From: Pseudoalteromonas rubra
GTDB taxonomy: Bacteria > Pseudomonadota > Gammaproteobacteria > Enterobacterales > Alteromonadaceae
Length of the DNA stretch: 64,000 bases
Assembly: GCF_001482385.1 (NCBI RefSeq)
Contig: NZ_CP013611.1
Location: 1-64,000 of the forward strand
Direction: 5' to 3'
Positions 51,048 through 60,765 of this stretch are shown here, one piece after another. Position numbers and translations under genes: made by a program. Positions within the stretch are counted from its first letter, which is position 1; each line of letters opens with the position of its first letter. The notes beneath the pieces are model-generated. The model saw only the letters and a program-made list of their open reading frames with translations, made no database searches and was not told the origin of the DNA.

Positions 51048-51065
51048 GTATCTCAGGTTGGTTTG

Positions 51066-51728
51066 CTACTCTGACGCTTCGTCGCTCTCATCTTCAACGT
51101 CTGGCAAAGGCCAGCCACCCAGTGCCTGCCACTTATTCACGATATGGCAGAACAGTTCAGCAGTGCGCTCGGTATCATACAGGGCTGAATGTGCCTGACT
51201 GTTGTCAAACTCAATCCCCGCAGTGCGACAGGCTTTAGCCAGTACGGTCTGACCCAGTGCCAGCCCAGCCAGCGAGGTAGTATCAAAACTCACAAACGGG
51301 TGGAATGGAGTGCGCTTGATTTTACACCGTTCAATGGCTGCGTTTAAGAATCCGTGGTCAAATGCGGCGTTGTGCGCGACTACCACAGAGCGTTGGCATC
51401 CTGCTGCTTTTTGGGCTTTACGTACCGCTTTACAGATCTCTTTGATGGCTTCTTCTTCATCAACCGCGCCACGCAGCGCACTGAAGGGATCAATGCCATT
51501 GAACTCAATCGCCGACTGCTCGATATTGGCACCTTCAAAAGGTGCGACATGAAAATGCACCGTGTGGTCGAGGCTGAGCAGGCCCTGTTCATCCATTTTG
51601 AGCATGCTGACGGCAATTTCCAGCAGTGCGTCGGTGTCTTTATTAAAGCCTGCGGTTTCAACGTCAATGACGACCGGAAAGAAGCCGCGGAAGCGCTTTG
51701 CGAATAGGGTTTGCTCTTGTTCTGCCAT
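51066..51728 (-). CDS. rnt: ribonuclease T
   Basis: The 220-residue 3'-5' exonuclease of the DEDDh family trims the CCA end of tRNAs and the 3' ends of other stable RNAs. The metal-binding residues are visible in [10 protein letters not shown] (DxE, near residue 23), [13 protein letters not shown] (Asp, near 125) and [15 protein letters not shown] (His and Asp, near 182). Length is typical of RNase T. It is a housekeeping gene, convergent with the FapA-like gene, with a short acidic tail ([10 protein letters not shown]). Confidence 0.93.
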   Translation of the reverse strand: MAEQEQTLFAKRFRGFFPVVIDVETAGFNKDTDALLEIAVSMLKMDEQGLLSLDHTVHFHVAPFEGANIEQSAIEFNGIDPFSALRGAVDEEEAIKEICKAVRKAQKAAGCQRSVVVAHNAAFDHGFLNAAIERCKIKRTPFHPFVSFDTTSLAGLALGQTVLAKACRTAGIEFDNSQAHSALYDTERTAELFCHIVNKWQALGGWPLPDVEDESDEASE

Positions 51729-51982
51729 AATCTGCTTGGTTTACTAAATTGAGCGGCCTATTATACTGATCAGAGATAAAGATGCGAATTTACTGGCGTG
51801 TTTCCTGAACGTATCGCACGCTATATGCAAAGAGAGCCCTACCGTCAGAACTTTGCCGTCAAAGTCCGTTTTTAAAGGCATGATTATTGCTTAATCTATC
51901 GGTGAGGCGTCGACTGACGATTGCGATGGTCAATCAACCCGCGCGCCCAGTTCGGTATTTTTGTTTAAAGCGGAGTAAGAGC

Positions 51983-52858
51983 GTGAAGTTTAAAGCGAAC
52001 CTGATTATTGCTACCACATTGAGTATCCTGTCACTTCAGGCGCAGGGTGCAATGCGGCAATACTCTGCCACAGCAGACAACTCCCAATGGTTTGTCGACA
52101 GGACAACACGGTTGTCTTGTGCTCTGTCACACGAAGTCCCGTATTACGGCGAAGCGATATTTATGGCTACGGCGAGTAAGAATAAAGATCTCACCTTTAA
52201 TCTGGATATGGTAGTCAGGCCTGATAGTTACGACTTTGCCGGCCTTGAATCTGTGCCGCCAGCGTGGCGGGCTGGGTTACCAGCCAGAGTGATGGGCCAG
52301 ATGAAGCTGTTGAAGAAATTTGATGGTGAACTCACCAATGCCATCAGCTGGGAGGTGCTGACAGAGCTAGAAAAGGGTTATTATCCCACTTTTTATTATC
52401 AAGACTGGCAAAACCAGCATGATCAGATCTCCGTGGCACTCTCATCTGTGAACTTCAAAAATGCCTATTGGGAATTTTTGCAGTGTCGCGATAATTTGCT
52501 GCCCTACAGCTTTGAAGACATCGCATTTACTGTTATGAATTACAAGTTCAACAGCAGTGAGCTGACCAAGTCATCACGAAAACGTTTGGATATGATCGGG
52601 GAGTATCTGAATAACGACCCGCAAATTGAATCCATTTATATTTCGGCGTATACCGATAGCTATGGCGGCCGCTCGGTTAATATGGCTATGTCGAAAAAGC
52701 GGGCCGAAGCGATAAAAACCTACATGGCGTCTAAAGGAATACCCGAAGATAAAATTGTCACCGATGGATTTGGGGAAAAGCGTCACGTTGCACCAAACGA
52801 CACACCGATTGGTCGCGATAAAAACCGTCGGGTAATTATCCAGATCTCGAAACCGTAA
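51983..52858 (+). CDS. motY: sodium-driven flagellar motor protein MotY
   Basis: The 291-residue precursor has a signal peptide (ANLIIATTLSILSLQAQGA) and an N-terminal MotY domain that starts MRQYSATADNSQWFVDRTTRLS. A C-terminal OmpA-like peptidoglycan-binding domain contains IYISAYTDSYGG and GRDKNRRVIIQI. In Vibrio, MotY forms the T-ring with MotX and stabilises the PomAB stator. I take GTG 51983 as start because GGAG at 51972-51975 precedes it and the length then fits MotY (293); the frame is open from 51887 but the extra segment is not signal-like. It signals a sodium-type polar flagellum. Confidence 0.9.
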   Translation: MKFKANLIIATTLSILSLQAQGAMRQYSATADNSQWFVDRTTRLSCALSHEVPYYGEAIFMATASKNKDLTFNLDMVVRPDSYDFAGLESVPPAWRAGLPARVMGQMKLLKKFDGELTNAISWEVLTELEKGYYPTFYYQDWQNQHDQISVALSSVNFKNAYWEFLQCRDNLLPYSFEDIAFTVMNYKFNSSELTKSSRKRLDMIGEYLNNDPQIESIYISAYTDSYGGRSVNMAMSKKRAEAIKTYMASKGIPEDKIVTDGFGEKRHVAPNDTPIGRDKNRRVIIQISKP

Positions 52859-52907
52859 CAGCCAGGCGCGCTTATCGGGCGCGCCGCTGCAAAGTGGCAG
52901 TTTCGGA

Positions 52908-54893
52908 TTAGATCTTATTCCTGATTAAGTCCCGGACCACAAAGCGGGCAGGGTGCAGTGCCTGATTGATCCGCTCGCTAAATGGGCGGGGCTCGTCACA
53001 CAGCGCCGAAACCAGGTGCTCTGTCACTAAAGGGGCGCTGCATAGTCCCCTGGCACCAAATCCGGTCACCACATGTAATCCCTCATGAGGCTCCGTTAAC
53101 GGCTCAAAGTCATCGTGCTTGCCCCGGCGCAGGTTTGCAAACGCACTGCACAGGCTGTCAGGATCCGGCACCTGACCTGCCATCGGGAAGTGGTCGTTGA
53201 AACAGCAACGCACAGCCGCTTTAGCACCAGTGATCTCCCCCAGGCTTTGATCAAACTCAGTATCTGCATAAAAGCCCTGTAACTGAGCACGGTTGGTTAG
53301 GTTATCCTGCTCGGTGACTTCCCGGCCTTTGCTGTATTTTTCAAAGGTAGCGCCCATGCAATGCTCTCCCTCCATGCTGGGCGTAAAGTACCCTTTATGG
53401 CATAACACGGTCGTGAGTTTAGACGAGGCTTCGCCTGCCTGGATATGCGAAACCTGGCCGCGTACACCGTGCAGCCCTAATTGCTGAGTCTGAGTGAACA
53501 TATCGCTGTGTTCACCGCCACACACAAACACATCAGAAAACGGGCCCTGCCAGTGACTGTTGACCTGTAAATACCAGCCGTCCTCGCGTTTTTCGAGTTC
53601 ACTGACGTCTGCATTAAAATGTTGCTGACTACGGCATCTAGCCTGTGCTGCATCATAAACAGCCTGGGTGAGTTGAGGTGGGCTTACCCAGCCGGCCTGT
53701 TCAATAAAGAGCCCCTCGAATGGCGTATCAATATTGGCCAGCGTTTGCGCTTCTGTCGCAGAGACGGGGCGTATCAGCGACTTGGGAAATATTTCACTAG
53801 CAGCAATTTTATGATGCTGTGTGCGCTTACTTTCAGTGACGCTTTGCAACAGCACGCCACACCAGTCATGGTCATAGTTAAAGCCTAATGCTTCAATATG
53901 TTTATAAAAGCGGCGTGCGTATAAGAAGCTCAAGCCATACAATTCGCTGGTTGTGCTGTACTGGGCTTGCAGGTTGGGGTACACGGCACCTTGACGATTA
54001 TGCGATGCGCCACCGGCCAGCGTGTCATCTTTACAGAATAAGGTTGTATTGATACCACGTTTGGCCAGGTGGTAGCTCAAACAGGCTGAGCCTATGCCGC
54101 CGCCTATAATGGCAACCTTACCGAGTGCACGAGGAGCGTGACGGTAGTATTGTGGGTTAGTCGCATGCGCGTTGGCTGTCCCAAACTGGCCGATTACCAT
54201 TTCTCTTTTTCGGCCATAACCTTTTACTTTTTGGCAGGTAAAACCTGCTTGCTGCAAGCCTCTGCGGACAAAACCAGCTGCGGTGAAGGTGGCAAACGTG
54301 GCGTTGTCTCGGCTCAGTGCCGCCATTGCATCGAACAGAGATTGTTGCCACATGTCCGGGTTTTTGCTCGGTGCAAAGCCGTCCAGGTACCAGGCATCAA
54401 CCAGGCCCTGTGGCCCATAAGACAGTTTCGGCAAGGAGGTGTGCACATCGCCAAACCACAGATCCAGGATCACCTGTCCATCATCAAATTCAAGGCGATG
54501 GCAACCCTCAACAGCGTCCGGATATTGGGCGCAGAGTTGTCCGGCTTGTTCAGACAGATCTGGCCATGCTTTTAAGGCTTGTCTTAAATCTTCAATCTTT
54601 ATCGGGTATTTTTCGAATGAAATAAAATAAAGACGCTGGACGTTACGCTGTGTTTTTAGTCGTTGAAATTGAGACCAGGTATTAAGAAAATTCAGGCCGG
54701 TGCCAAATCCGGTTTCTGCAACCACAAAGTGGTTGCGATCATGGTTCAGCAAGCGGGTATTGAGCTTATTTTGCGAATAAAAAACATAGTCGGACTCAGC
54801 CTGGCCATCATCATTTGAAAAGTAGACATCGTCAAAGCTGTCTGCGACGGGTGTTCCTGCGTCGTTAAAGTGTATCTGGGCGTTGCGTATCAT
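52908..54893 (-). CDS. mnmC: bifunctional tRNA mnm5s2U biosynthesis protein MnmC
   Basis: The 661-residue enzyme completes the wobble uridine modification in tRNAs such as those for Lys and Glu. The N-terminal methyltransferase (about 1-240) has ETGFGTGLNFLNTW, the SAM motif, and VDAWYLDGFAPSKNPDMW. The C-terminal FAD oxidoreductase (about 262-650) starts at KVAIIGGGIGSACLSYHLA and ends with GFGARGLCSAPLVTEHL. The fused order and length are those of gammaproteobacterial MnmC. It is divergent from fabB, the usual neighbour in many gammaproteobacteria. Confidence 0.95.
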   Translation of the reverse strand: MIRNAQIHFNDAGTPVADSFDDVYFSNDDGQAESDYVFYSQNKLNTRLLNHDRNHFVVAETGFGTGLNFLNTWSQFQRLKTQRNVQRLYFISFEKYPIKIEDLRQALKAWPDLSEQAGQLCAQYPDAVEGCHRLEFDDGQVILDLWFGDVHTSLPKLSYGPQGLVDAWYLDGFAPSKNPDMWQQSLFDAMAALSRDNATFATFTAAGFVRRGLQQAGFTCQKVKGYGRKREMVIGQFGTANAHATNPQYYRHAPRALGKVAIIGGGIGSACLSYHLAKRGINTTLFCKDDTLAGGASHNRQGAVYPNLQAQYSTTSELYGLSFLYARRFYKHIEALGFNYDHDWCGVLLQSVTESKRTQHHKIAASEIFPKSLIRPVSATEAQTLANIDTPFEGLFIEQAGWVSPPQLTQAVYDAAQARCRSQQHFNADVSELEKREDGWYLQVNSHWQGPFSDVFVCGGEHSDMFTQTQQLGLHGVRGQVSHIQAGEASSKLTTVLCHKGYFTPSMEGEHCMGATFEKYSKGREVTEQDNLTNRAQLQGFYADTEFDQSLGEITGAKAAVRCCFNDHFPMAGQVPDPDSLCSAFANLRRGKHDDFEPLTEPHEGLHVVTGFGARGLCSAPLVTEHLVSALCDEPRPFSERINQALHPARFVVRDLIRNKI

Positions 54894-55073
54894 AGTGTGT
54901 GTAAAAGTTCGCTACTAAATTGATGCCTATTTTACGGATTTTATTTGCGTTCGTCCGTTGCATTTTAACAAATATCAGTTCAGAGTACGTGTGTACGCTG
55001 GAAAGCTGACCACTTGGTGCCTGGTTTCAGCGTAGAATACGCGTAAATTTAAAAAGTCCTAAGGGAATTACCC

Positions 55074-56288
55074 ATGAGAAGAGCCGTTATTACGGGTATC
55101 GGTGTAGTGTCAAGCATCGGTAACAACAAGCAAGAAGTACTAGAGTCTTTGAAAGCGGGTAAAAGTGGTATCGCTTTTAACCAAGAGTTCGCAGACCTAA
55201 ATCTGCGCAGCCAGGTATCTGGCAAGCTGGATATTGATGTGAAGTCTCTGGTTGACCGTAAAGCACATCGCTTTATGGGCGACGCAGCTGCATTTTCTTA
55301 TATTTCAATGGCGCAAGCGATTGAAGATTCAGGTCTGGCACCTGAGCAAGTTTCAAATGAGCGTACTGGTCTGATCGTTGGCTCAGGTGGTGGTTCATCT
55401 AAATATCAGGTTGAAGCCGCAGACATTCTGCGCGAGAAAGGCGTAAAGCGTGTTGGTCCATACATGGTACCGCGCACGATGGCGAGTACAGCTTCTGCCT
55501 GTCTGGCAACACCGTTCAAAATTAAAGGTGTGAACTATTCAATCAGTTCTGCCTGTGCGACGTCTGCACACTGTATCGGTAACGCGGTTGAGCAAATCCA
55601 GCTGGGCAAGCAGGACGTGATCTTTGCAGGTGGCGGTGAAGAGCTACACTGGACTCTGGCAATGGAGTTCGATGCTATGGGTGCCTTGTCAACCAAGTAC
55701 AATGACGCGGCAGAAACCGCTTCGCGTACTTACGATGCAAACCGTGATGGTTTTGTTATCTCAGGTGGTGGCGGTATCGTCGTTGTTGAAGAGCTTGAGC
55801 ACGCGCTGGCTCGTGGTGCACATATCTATGCAGAGATCGTTGGATATGGTGCAACATCTGATGGTTATGACATGGTTGCGCCTTCTGGTGAAGGTGCAGT
55901 GAGATGTATGAAGCAGGCGATGCAAGATCTTGATGGCCCAATCGATTACCTGAACACGCATGGTACGTCTACACCGGTTGGTGACGTGAAAGAACTGGGC
56001 GCTATTCAGGAGTTATTCGGTGATAACTCTCCTGCGATTAGTGCAACTAAAGCAATGACAGGTCACGCTTTGGGTGCTGCAGGCGTTCACGAAGCTATCT
56101 ACTCATTACTGATGCTGGAAAACAATTTCATCGCACCGTCTATCAACATTGACGAGCTGGATGAGCAGGCAAAAGGCCTGGATATTGTTACTGAAATGCG
56201 TGAGCAGGAACTAAATACTGTGATGTCGAACAGTTTTGGTTTTGGCGGTACTAACGCGACTTTGGTTATGCAAAAGTATAAAGCTTAA
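55074..56288 (+). CDS. fabB: beta-ketoacyl-ACP synthase I
   Basis: The 404-residue condensing enzyme extends fatty acids and is needed for unsaturated ones. The catalytic Cys is in [14 protein letters not shown] (near residue 162), the two His in [11 protein letters not shown] (near 299) and TGHALGAAG (near 333), and the closing block is [13 protein letters not shown]. Codons are strongly biased compared with the accessory genes, as expected for a highly expressed gene. A bidirectional terminator separates it from smpB. It lies divergent from mnmC. Confidence 0.96.
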   Translation: MRRAVITGIGVVSSIGNNKQEVLESLKAGKSGIAFNQEFADLNLRSQVSGKLDIDVKSLVDRKAHRFMGDAAAFSYISMAQAIEDSGLAPEQVSNERTGLIVGSGGGSSKYQVEAADILREKGVKRVGPYMVPRTMASTASACLATPFKIKGVNYSISSACATSAHCIGNAVEQIQLGKQDVIFAGGGEELHWTLAMEFDAMGALSTKYNDAAETASRTYDANRDGFVISGGGGIVVVEELEHALARGAHIYAEIVGYGATSDGYDMVAPSGEGAVRCMKQAMQDLDGPIDYLNTHGTSTPVGDVKELGAIQELFGDNSPAISATKAMTGHALGAAGVHEAIYSLLMLENNFIAPSINIDELDEQAKGLDIVTEMREQELNTVMSNSFGFGGTNATLVMQKYKA

Positions 56289-56309
56289 TGGCAAAGGCCA
56301 TTAAGCGCT

Positions 56310-56337
56310 AAAAAAACCGCCGAAAGGCGGTTTTTTT
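56310..56337. terminator. bidirectional terminator between fabB and smpB
   Basis: CCGCC and GGCGG pair around GAAA with A-runs and T-runs outside, so transcripts from both sides can stop here. Confidence 0.9.
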
Positions 56338-56350
56338 ATGTGTCTTGGTA

Positions 56351-56830
56351 TTAAGCTTTATGTTTCATCAGGCGCTCTTTATCACGAGACCAGTCTCTGT
56401 CTTTGATGTCGGCCCGCTTATCATGCATCTTCTTACCTTTGGCAAGGTGAAATTCAAGTTTAACCCAACACTTCTTCCAGTACATGGCTGTGGCAACCAA
56501 TGAGAAGCCATCACGCTCAGTTGCACCGATCAAGCGGTCTATTTCGCGTTTTTTAAGCAACAACTTACGGTAACGCATTGGATCGCATATAACATGTGTG
56601 GATGCGCTATTAAGCGGCTGGATCTGACTGGCAAGCAGGTAGGCTTCGCCGTCTTTCAGGTGAATATAAGTATCTGTGATATTGACCTTACCAGAGCGAA
56701 TGCTTTTAACTTCCCACCCCTGAAGCTCAATACCCGCTTCGAACTTGTCGTGTAAAAAATACTCATGACGCGCCTTTTTATTTAGCGCTATGGTATTGCT
56801 ATTTGATTTGTTTGGTTTTTTCTTTGCCAT
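56351..56830 (-). CDS. smpB: SsrA-binding protein SmpB
   Basis: The 159-residue protein binds tmRNA and brings it to stalled ribosomes. [20 protein letters not shown] at the N-terminus, [14 protein letters not shown] and the basic C-terminal tail with [19 protein letters not shown] are characteristic, and length is standard. The tmRNA gene is 8 kb away in the same window. It is divergent from ratA, the common gammaproteobacterial arrangement. Confidence 0.95.
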   Translation of the reverse strand: MAKKKPNKSNSNTIALNKKARHEYFLHDKFEAGIELQGWEVKSIRSGKVNITDTYIHLKDGEAYLLASQIQPLNSASTHVICDPMRYRKLLLKKREIDRLIGATERDGFSLVATAMYWKKCWVKLEFHLAKGKKMHDKRADIKDRDWSRDKERLMKHKA

Positions 56831-56959
56831 AATGGCTTAGTCTACCTTGTATATCGGCGCGGATCAAAAATTGTCGCTATTTTCGCGCAGTCGCCTGTCA
56901 CAAACAAGATAAATCTTGAAAACCTTGGTAAAATCGCCTTGTTAGAGTTTGGAGAGCGT

Positions 56960-57397
56960 ATGCCACAAGTAGAAAAAAGTGCGTTAGTGATGTATAGCAC
57001 ACAAGAGATGTTTAACTTGGTCAATGATGTTGACGCCTATCCCGCTTTTTTGCCGCATTGTTCCGGGGCGCGGGTGATAGATACTTCGGATCAGGGTATG
57101 ACTGCAAGCCTTGAAATCTCTAAGGCTGGTTTGACAAAATGGTTTACGACTAAGAATCAGTATGAAGGAAACCGGGTTAGAATGCAGCTTGTTGATGGTC
57201 CGTTTAAATCATTACACGGATATTGGGAGTTTATCGAATTGGATGAGCAAGCGTGTAAAGTCTGTTTGAAGCTGGAGTTCGAATTTGCCAATAAGCTGGT
57301 TGAGCTGGCATTTGGCCGTATCTTTAATGAAGTGGCGAAGAACATGGTCTCTGCCTTTACACAGCGAGCTAAAATTGTATACGGAGTACGTTCATGA
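56960..57397 (+). CDS. ratA: RatA/CoQ10-like START domain protein
   Basis: The 145-residue protein belongs to the SRPBCC (START-like) fold: VEKSALVMYSTQEMFNLVND near the start, AYPAFLPHCSGARV and a long C-terminal helix ending in VYGVRS. Relatives bind ubiquinone in respiration (COQ10), and the E. coli protein has been described as the RatA toxin affecting 70S ribosome assembly; the first role is the more general one. ATG 56960 follows GGAG by five bases. It overlaps rnfH by four bases and is divergent from smpB. Confidence 0.9.
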   Translation: MPQVEKSALVMYSTQEMFNLVNDVDAYPAFLPHCSGARVIDTSDQGMTASLEISKAGLTKWFTTKNQYEGNRVRMQLVDGPFKSLHGYWEFIELDEQACKVCLKLEFEFANKLVELAFGRIFNEVAKNMVSAFTQRAKIVYGVRS

Positions 57398-57717
57398 TCC
57401 AGGTTGAAGTGGTATTTGCGCTGCCTGATAAGGCCACCACGCTCAGTGTCGACGTTGCAGAGGGAACCTCGGTGGAGCAAGTGGTTTTACAAAGTGGTAT
57501 TTTGGAACGGTGTCCTGAAATTGATCCGACGAACCTGAGCCTAGGTGTGTGGAACAGAACTGTTAAGCTGAATCACGTAGTACGTGCCGGAGACCGGATT
57601 GAGGTATATCGCCCACTTATCGCCGATCCTAAAGAAGCGCGTCGCCGCCGGGCTGAAAAAGCCAAAGAAGAAGGGCGTGCCAATAAAATCACCGGTGGAC
57701 GCCCATTATCCAATTAG
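57394..57717 (+). CDS. rnfH: RnfH family ubiquitin-like protein
   Basis: The 107-residue protein has a beta-grasp fold with VEVVFALPDKATTLSVDVAEG at the start and GDRIEVYRPLIADPKEARRRRA at the end, the family signature. It is the usual partner downstream of ratA and starts inside its stop codon (ATGA). The biochemical role is not settled; earlier names are YfjF and RatB. The basic, Lys/Arg-rich C-terminus is typical. A short imperfect hairpin follows. Confidence 0.9.
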   Translation: MIQVEVVFALPDKATTLSVDVAEGTSVEQVVLQSGILERCPEIDPTNLSLGVWNRTVKLNHVVRAGDRIEVYRPLIADPKEARRRRAEKAKEEGRANKITGGRPLSN

Positions 57718-57764
57718 CATTTGCAGTTCAGGCCACTGTGTTTGAGGTGCATGGCCTGATTGCG

Positions 57765-58217
57765 TTACTTTTCTTTGTCCTTGGGGCTGTCCTGCTCGTA
57801 AGCCGCTTTCTCATCTGCTAAATCTTGCTTTAGCTTGCGGATTTTTAACCCCAGCTCCTGACCTCGGTGTCTGGCGTAATAGGTACAGCCAATAAACATA
57901 CAGGTGGCAAAAAAGAGCTCAAGTAATATCAGCAGCATTTCTTGCGGAGACACCCAAAGCAGCGTCAGTCCATGTGTGAAGTAGATCAACACAATGAAGT
58001 TGGCCCAGGCATAGGTATAAGGCTTGTCCTGAATAATGCCTTTAAGTGGCAACAACAGGGGTAAAATATACACCGCAAACACGAAACCTGTGCTGTAGCC
58101 CTCACGGGGTGCCAACACAAATAACCATAAAGGCATAAGAATTAACAAGCCCACGTAACCGATAAGGGCTGAGGCCTGGAAGCGTTTTGTGACGGTTTTT
58201 TTAGGGATCTGACTCAT
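57765..58217 (-). CDS. DUF2069 inner-membrane protein
   Basis: The 150-residue protein has four hydrophobic helices (about 14-32, 43-58, 70-86 and 93-113) and a charged coiled C-terminal tail of about 35 residues. This is the form of DUF2069 proteins, which occur next to wrbA in many gammaproteobacteria. The start overlaps the wrbA stop by four bases, so the two are coupled. Function unknown; the conserved link suggests a role near a quinone reductase. Confidence 0.8.
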   Translation of the reverse strand: MSQIPKKTVTKRFQASALIGYVGLLILMPLWLFVLAPREGYSTGFVFAVYILPLLLPLKGIIQDKPYTYAWANFIVLIYFTHGLTLLWVSPQEMLLILLELFFATCMFIGCTYYARHRGQELGLKIRKLKQDLADEKAAYEQDSPKDKEK

Positions 58218-58765
58218 GATAATTTATTGCTAATGGTAAACAGACGTTTTGCAAGTGCACGGCAGATTTTTATCTCTGTCTCGCTTAACTCACAGCTGTT
58301 GTCCATGCCTGCCACATGGGTTGCGCCATAAGGTGTACCACCACTGGTGGTAGAGAGTAACTCGGGCACATCATAAGGTACACCCATCAGCAGCATACCG
58401 TGGTGTAACAGCGGCAAAGACAGGTTAAGCAGGGTCGCTTCGTTGCCACCATGCATACTACTGGACGAAGAGAACACACATGCCGGTTTGTCGATCAGCT
58501 GGCCTTTGAGCCAAATATCACTGGTTGTTTCCCAGAATGTTTTAGCTTGTGACGCCATCATGCCAAAGCGTGTGGGCGTACCAAATGCCAGCGCATCGCA
58601 GTCAATGAGATCTTGCTTTGATACCACAATGTCATGGGCTTCTTTCGCAACGAAGGTACGAAGTCTGACTTGTGCGCCGTGAAACTCCAGTGTGTCTGCA
58701 ATTTCATGTGCCATTGCTGCAACTGAGCCATGGCTTGAATGATATAAAACTAAGATCTCAGGCAT
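58214..58765 (-). CDS. wrbA: WrbA-type NAD(P)H:quinone oxidoreductase
   Basis: The 183-residue flavodoxin-like protein has the FMN phosphate loop LVLYHSSHGSVAAMAHEIAD at the start, GTPTRFGMMASQAKTFWE (near 75) and SSSSMHGGNEATLLNLSLPLLHHGM (near 105) in split form, all typical of WrbA. It reduces quinones with two electrons. I start it at MPEILVL (58765), because the flavodoxin strand begins there; the frame extends upstream to 58846 into arsC. It lies four bases after arsC and overlaps the DUF2069 gene. Confidence 0.88.
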   Translation of the reverse strand: MPEILVLYHSSHGSVAAMAHEIADTLEFHGAQVRLRTFVAKEAHDIVVSKQDLIDCDALAFGTPTRFGMMASQAKTFWETTSDIWLKGQLIDKPACVFSSSSSMHGGNEATLLNLSLPLLHHGMLLMGVPYDVPELLSTTSGGTPYGATHVAGMDNSCELSETEIKICRALAKRLFTISNKLS

Positions 58766-58769
58766 AGGA

Positions 58770-59117
58770 TCACAGGATATCCAGTACTGACTCAGGCGGT
58801 CGGCCAATGGCGGCTTTATCACCTTTAACCACGATAGGTCTTTCAATGAGTTTTGGGTTTTCCAGCATAGCCTGACGCAGCTCCGCTTCGTCGCTGTCTT
58901 TGCTCAGGCTTAGCTCTTTGTACAGTGTTTCTTTGCTGCGTACCAGCTGGTGTGCAGAGGTAAAACCCAATTTTTGCAGCAGACCACTTAGCGTGTCTGC
59001 GTCGATGGGGGTTTTCAGATATTCGACGACATCAGGTTGAATATCACGAGATTCCAGCAGAGCCAGCGTTTCACGAGATTTTGAACAACGAGGGTTGTGA
59101 TAAATCGTAACAGACAT
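58770..59117 (-). CDS. arsC: ArsC-family arsenate reductase (glutaredoxin type)
   Basis: The 115-residue protein has a thioredoxin-like fold with the catalytic cysteine in YHNPRCSKSRETL (near residue 10) and KAAIGRPPESVL at the end, matching the ArsC/YffB-related family. It uses glutathione and glutaredoxin. Without arsB or arsR nearby, arsenate reduction may not be its main job; the short ArsC encoded upstream of wrbA and bepA neighbours is a conserved housekeeping variant. It heads the arsC, wrbA, DUF2069 unit. Confidence 0.85.
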   Translation of the reverse strand: MSVTIYHNPRCSKSRETLALLESRDIQPDVVEYLKTPIDADTLSGLLQKLGFTSAHQLVRSKETLYKELSLSKDSDEAELRQAMLENPKLIERPIVVKGDKAAIGRPPESVLDIL

Positions 59118-59312
59118 ACAAGATCCTTTACGGTAATAGTACTTATCTAATTTGGCGCAAATTGTATCGTATCCTGTAAGCCCTGCCTATGTTTTTCCGG
59201 CTAAGTAGCGGCGTATATCCGAGCGGCGCGGTAGGAGGTTTAGGAGGGTAGACAGAAAGCCGCACCATGAACGCCTGAGCAATACGACAGTGCCCATGGT
59301 ACAGCTGGTAAA

Positions 59313-60764
59313 TTAAAGTTTGGCGAGTTCTTTTTGCATATCACGATATTGCGTCAGTAGTGCTTTTAAACGTAGACGCCGGATGGTTTCTTCCTTTTCT
59401 ACGTGGTTAAGCGCTTTTTGAATTTCATCCGCAGCACGCATAAAGGCCCCGTAATGGCTGAGCAAACTGGCCTGACTTTCATGGTAATCGGCTTTGGCAT
59501 CCATCTTTTTATAGGTATCAGTGAGTAGCTGCCTTGCCAAAACATGATCTGGTTTTTCGAGCAAAAAGACTTTCAGTAGCTGCTCAGCCAGCTCATATTG
59601 CTCACTTTTGATTGCAACATTGGCATAGTTTAGAGTGATCACCTGGTTATTCGGTCTCAGTTGATGTTTTTCACCCAGTAACTTAGTGATCCCTGCGTAA
59701 TCTTTCTTCGCCAGCAACAGATCGGTGTATACGTCCAGATAAAACAAGTTATTGGGGTCAGCACGCAGTAATTTGTCCATTACCGTTTGGGCTTTATCCA
59801 GCATTTCCTGATCCAGGAAAGTAATAGCCAGACCGTATTCCAGGGCGCTTTTGTCCAGTTCAGATGAACGTTTTAGAGCCTGCTCAAAGTACGCCTGTGC
59901 TGACTCACTATCGAGCTGATATCTGGCAATCACCCGGCTCTTGGCCAATTGAAATTGAGGGCTTCTGGGAACATAGCGTTGCTCGTATTGTTGAGCGCGC
60001 AAACGGACGTCCGAGACGCGTGAGTCGGGCAGTGGGTGAGACATTAAAAACACTGGTGCTTTATTTTTAAAGCGTACCTGAGCTGCCAGTTTACTCAAAA
60101 ACTCGCTGGAAGCATGTGGATCGAATCCTGCGTTGTATAAGGTCTGCATACCGAAACGGTCGGCTTCTTGCTCTGCTTTACGGCTATGAGTAAGCTGACT
60201 CAGTGCTGATTGTGTTGAGCTGGCCGACAGGATGGCCATACCCGCATCCGGGGCTATCACAGTTGCCAGAATACCGGTGATCATACCTGCAATGGTCAGG
60301 GCACTATTGTCCTTAGCTTGTTGGATCCTGCGTGCCAGGTGGCGTTGGGTTACGTGGGCTATTTCGTGGCCCAGTACTGAAGCGAACTGACTTTCGCTAT
60401 CGGCCTGGGCCATCAGGCCCGTGTGTACGCCAACGTGACCGCCATAAAAGGCAAACGCGTTAATGTCTTTGTTATCAATCCAAAAGAAGGAAAAAGGAAA
60501 GCGTACATCGTTAGCATTGGCAACTAGCTTATTGCCGAGCGTTGATAAATATTCATCGAGCACCGGATCCTGCACCAGCTTGGAGCCTGAGCGGATCTGC
60601 ATCATCATAATTTCGCCGATGGCTTGTTCTTTGTCTATGGGCAACACTTGGACTGCGGATGTGCCCAGGTCGGGCAGTTTAAGTGTTGACTGAGCCTGGC
60701 TCGGGATTGACATACTCAAAGCCAGGGTACATAGAGATGCCTGAAACAGCTTTTTTAACTGCAT
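59313..60764 (-). CDS. bepA: BepA-type periplasmic M48 metallopeptidase with TPRs
   Basis: The 483-residue precursor has a signal peptide (QASLCTLALSMSIPSQAQ). The M48 domain shows HEIAHVTQRH (zinc HExxH, near residue 135) and EQEADRFGMQTLYNAGFD (Glu ligand, near 200); GGHVGVHTGL precedes. TPR helices fill residues 300-480. BepA degrades or chaperones outer-membrane proteins such as LptD. I start at ATG 60764, which has AAGGA seven bases upstream; the extension to TTG 60788 is inside the previous gene. It begins one base after the stop of the preceding hypothetical gene. Confidence 0.92.
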   Translation of the reverse strand: MQLKKLFQASLCTLALSMSIPSQAQSTLKLPDLGTSAVQVLPIDKEQAIGEIMMMQIRSGSKLVQDPVLDEYLSTLGNKLVANANDVRFPFSFFWIDNKDINAFAFYGGHVGVHTGLMAQADSESQFASVLGHEIAHVTQRHLARRIQQAKDNSALTIAGMITGILATVIAPDAGMAILSASSTQSALSQLTHSRKAEQEADRFGMQTLYNAGFDPHASSEFLSKLAAQVRFKNKAPVFLMSHPLPDSRVSDVRLRAQQYEQRYVPRSPQFQLAKSRVIARYQLDSESAQAYFEQALKRSSELDKSALEYGLAITFLDQEMLDKAQTVMDKLLRADPNNLFYLDVYTDLLLAKKDYAGITKLLGEKHQLRPNNQVITLNYANVAIKSEQYELAEQLLKVFLLEKPDHVLARQLLTDTYKKMDAKADYHESQASLLSHYGAFMRAADEIQKALNHVEKEETIRRLRLKALLTQYRDMQKELAKL

Positions 60765-60765
60765 T

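Noticed and set aside
52864..52884. terminator after motY
   Set aside because: GGCGCGC and GCGCGCC pair, but no T-run follows on either strand.
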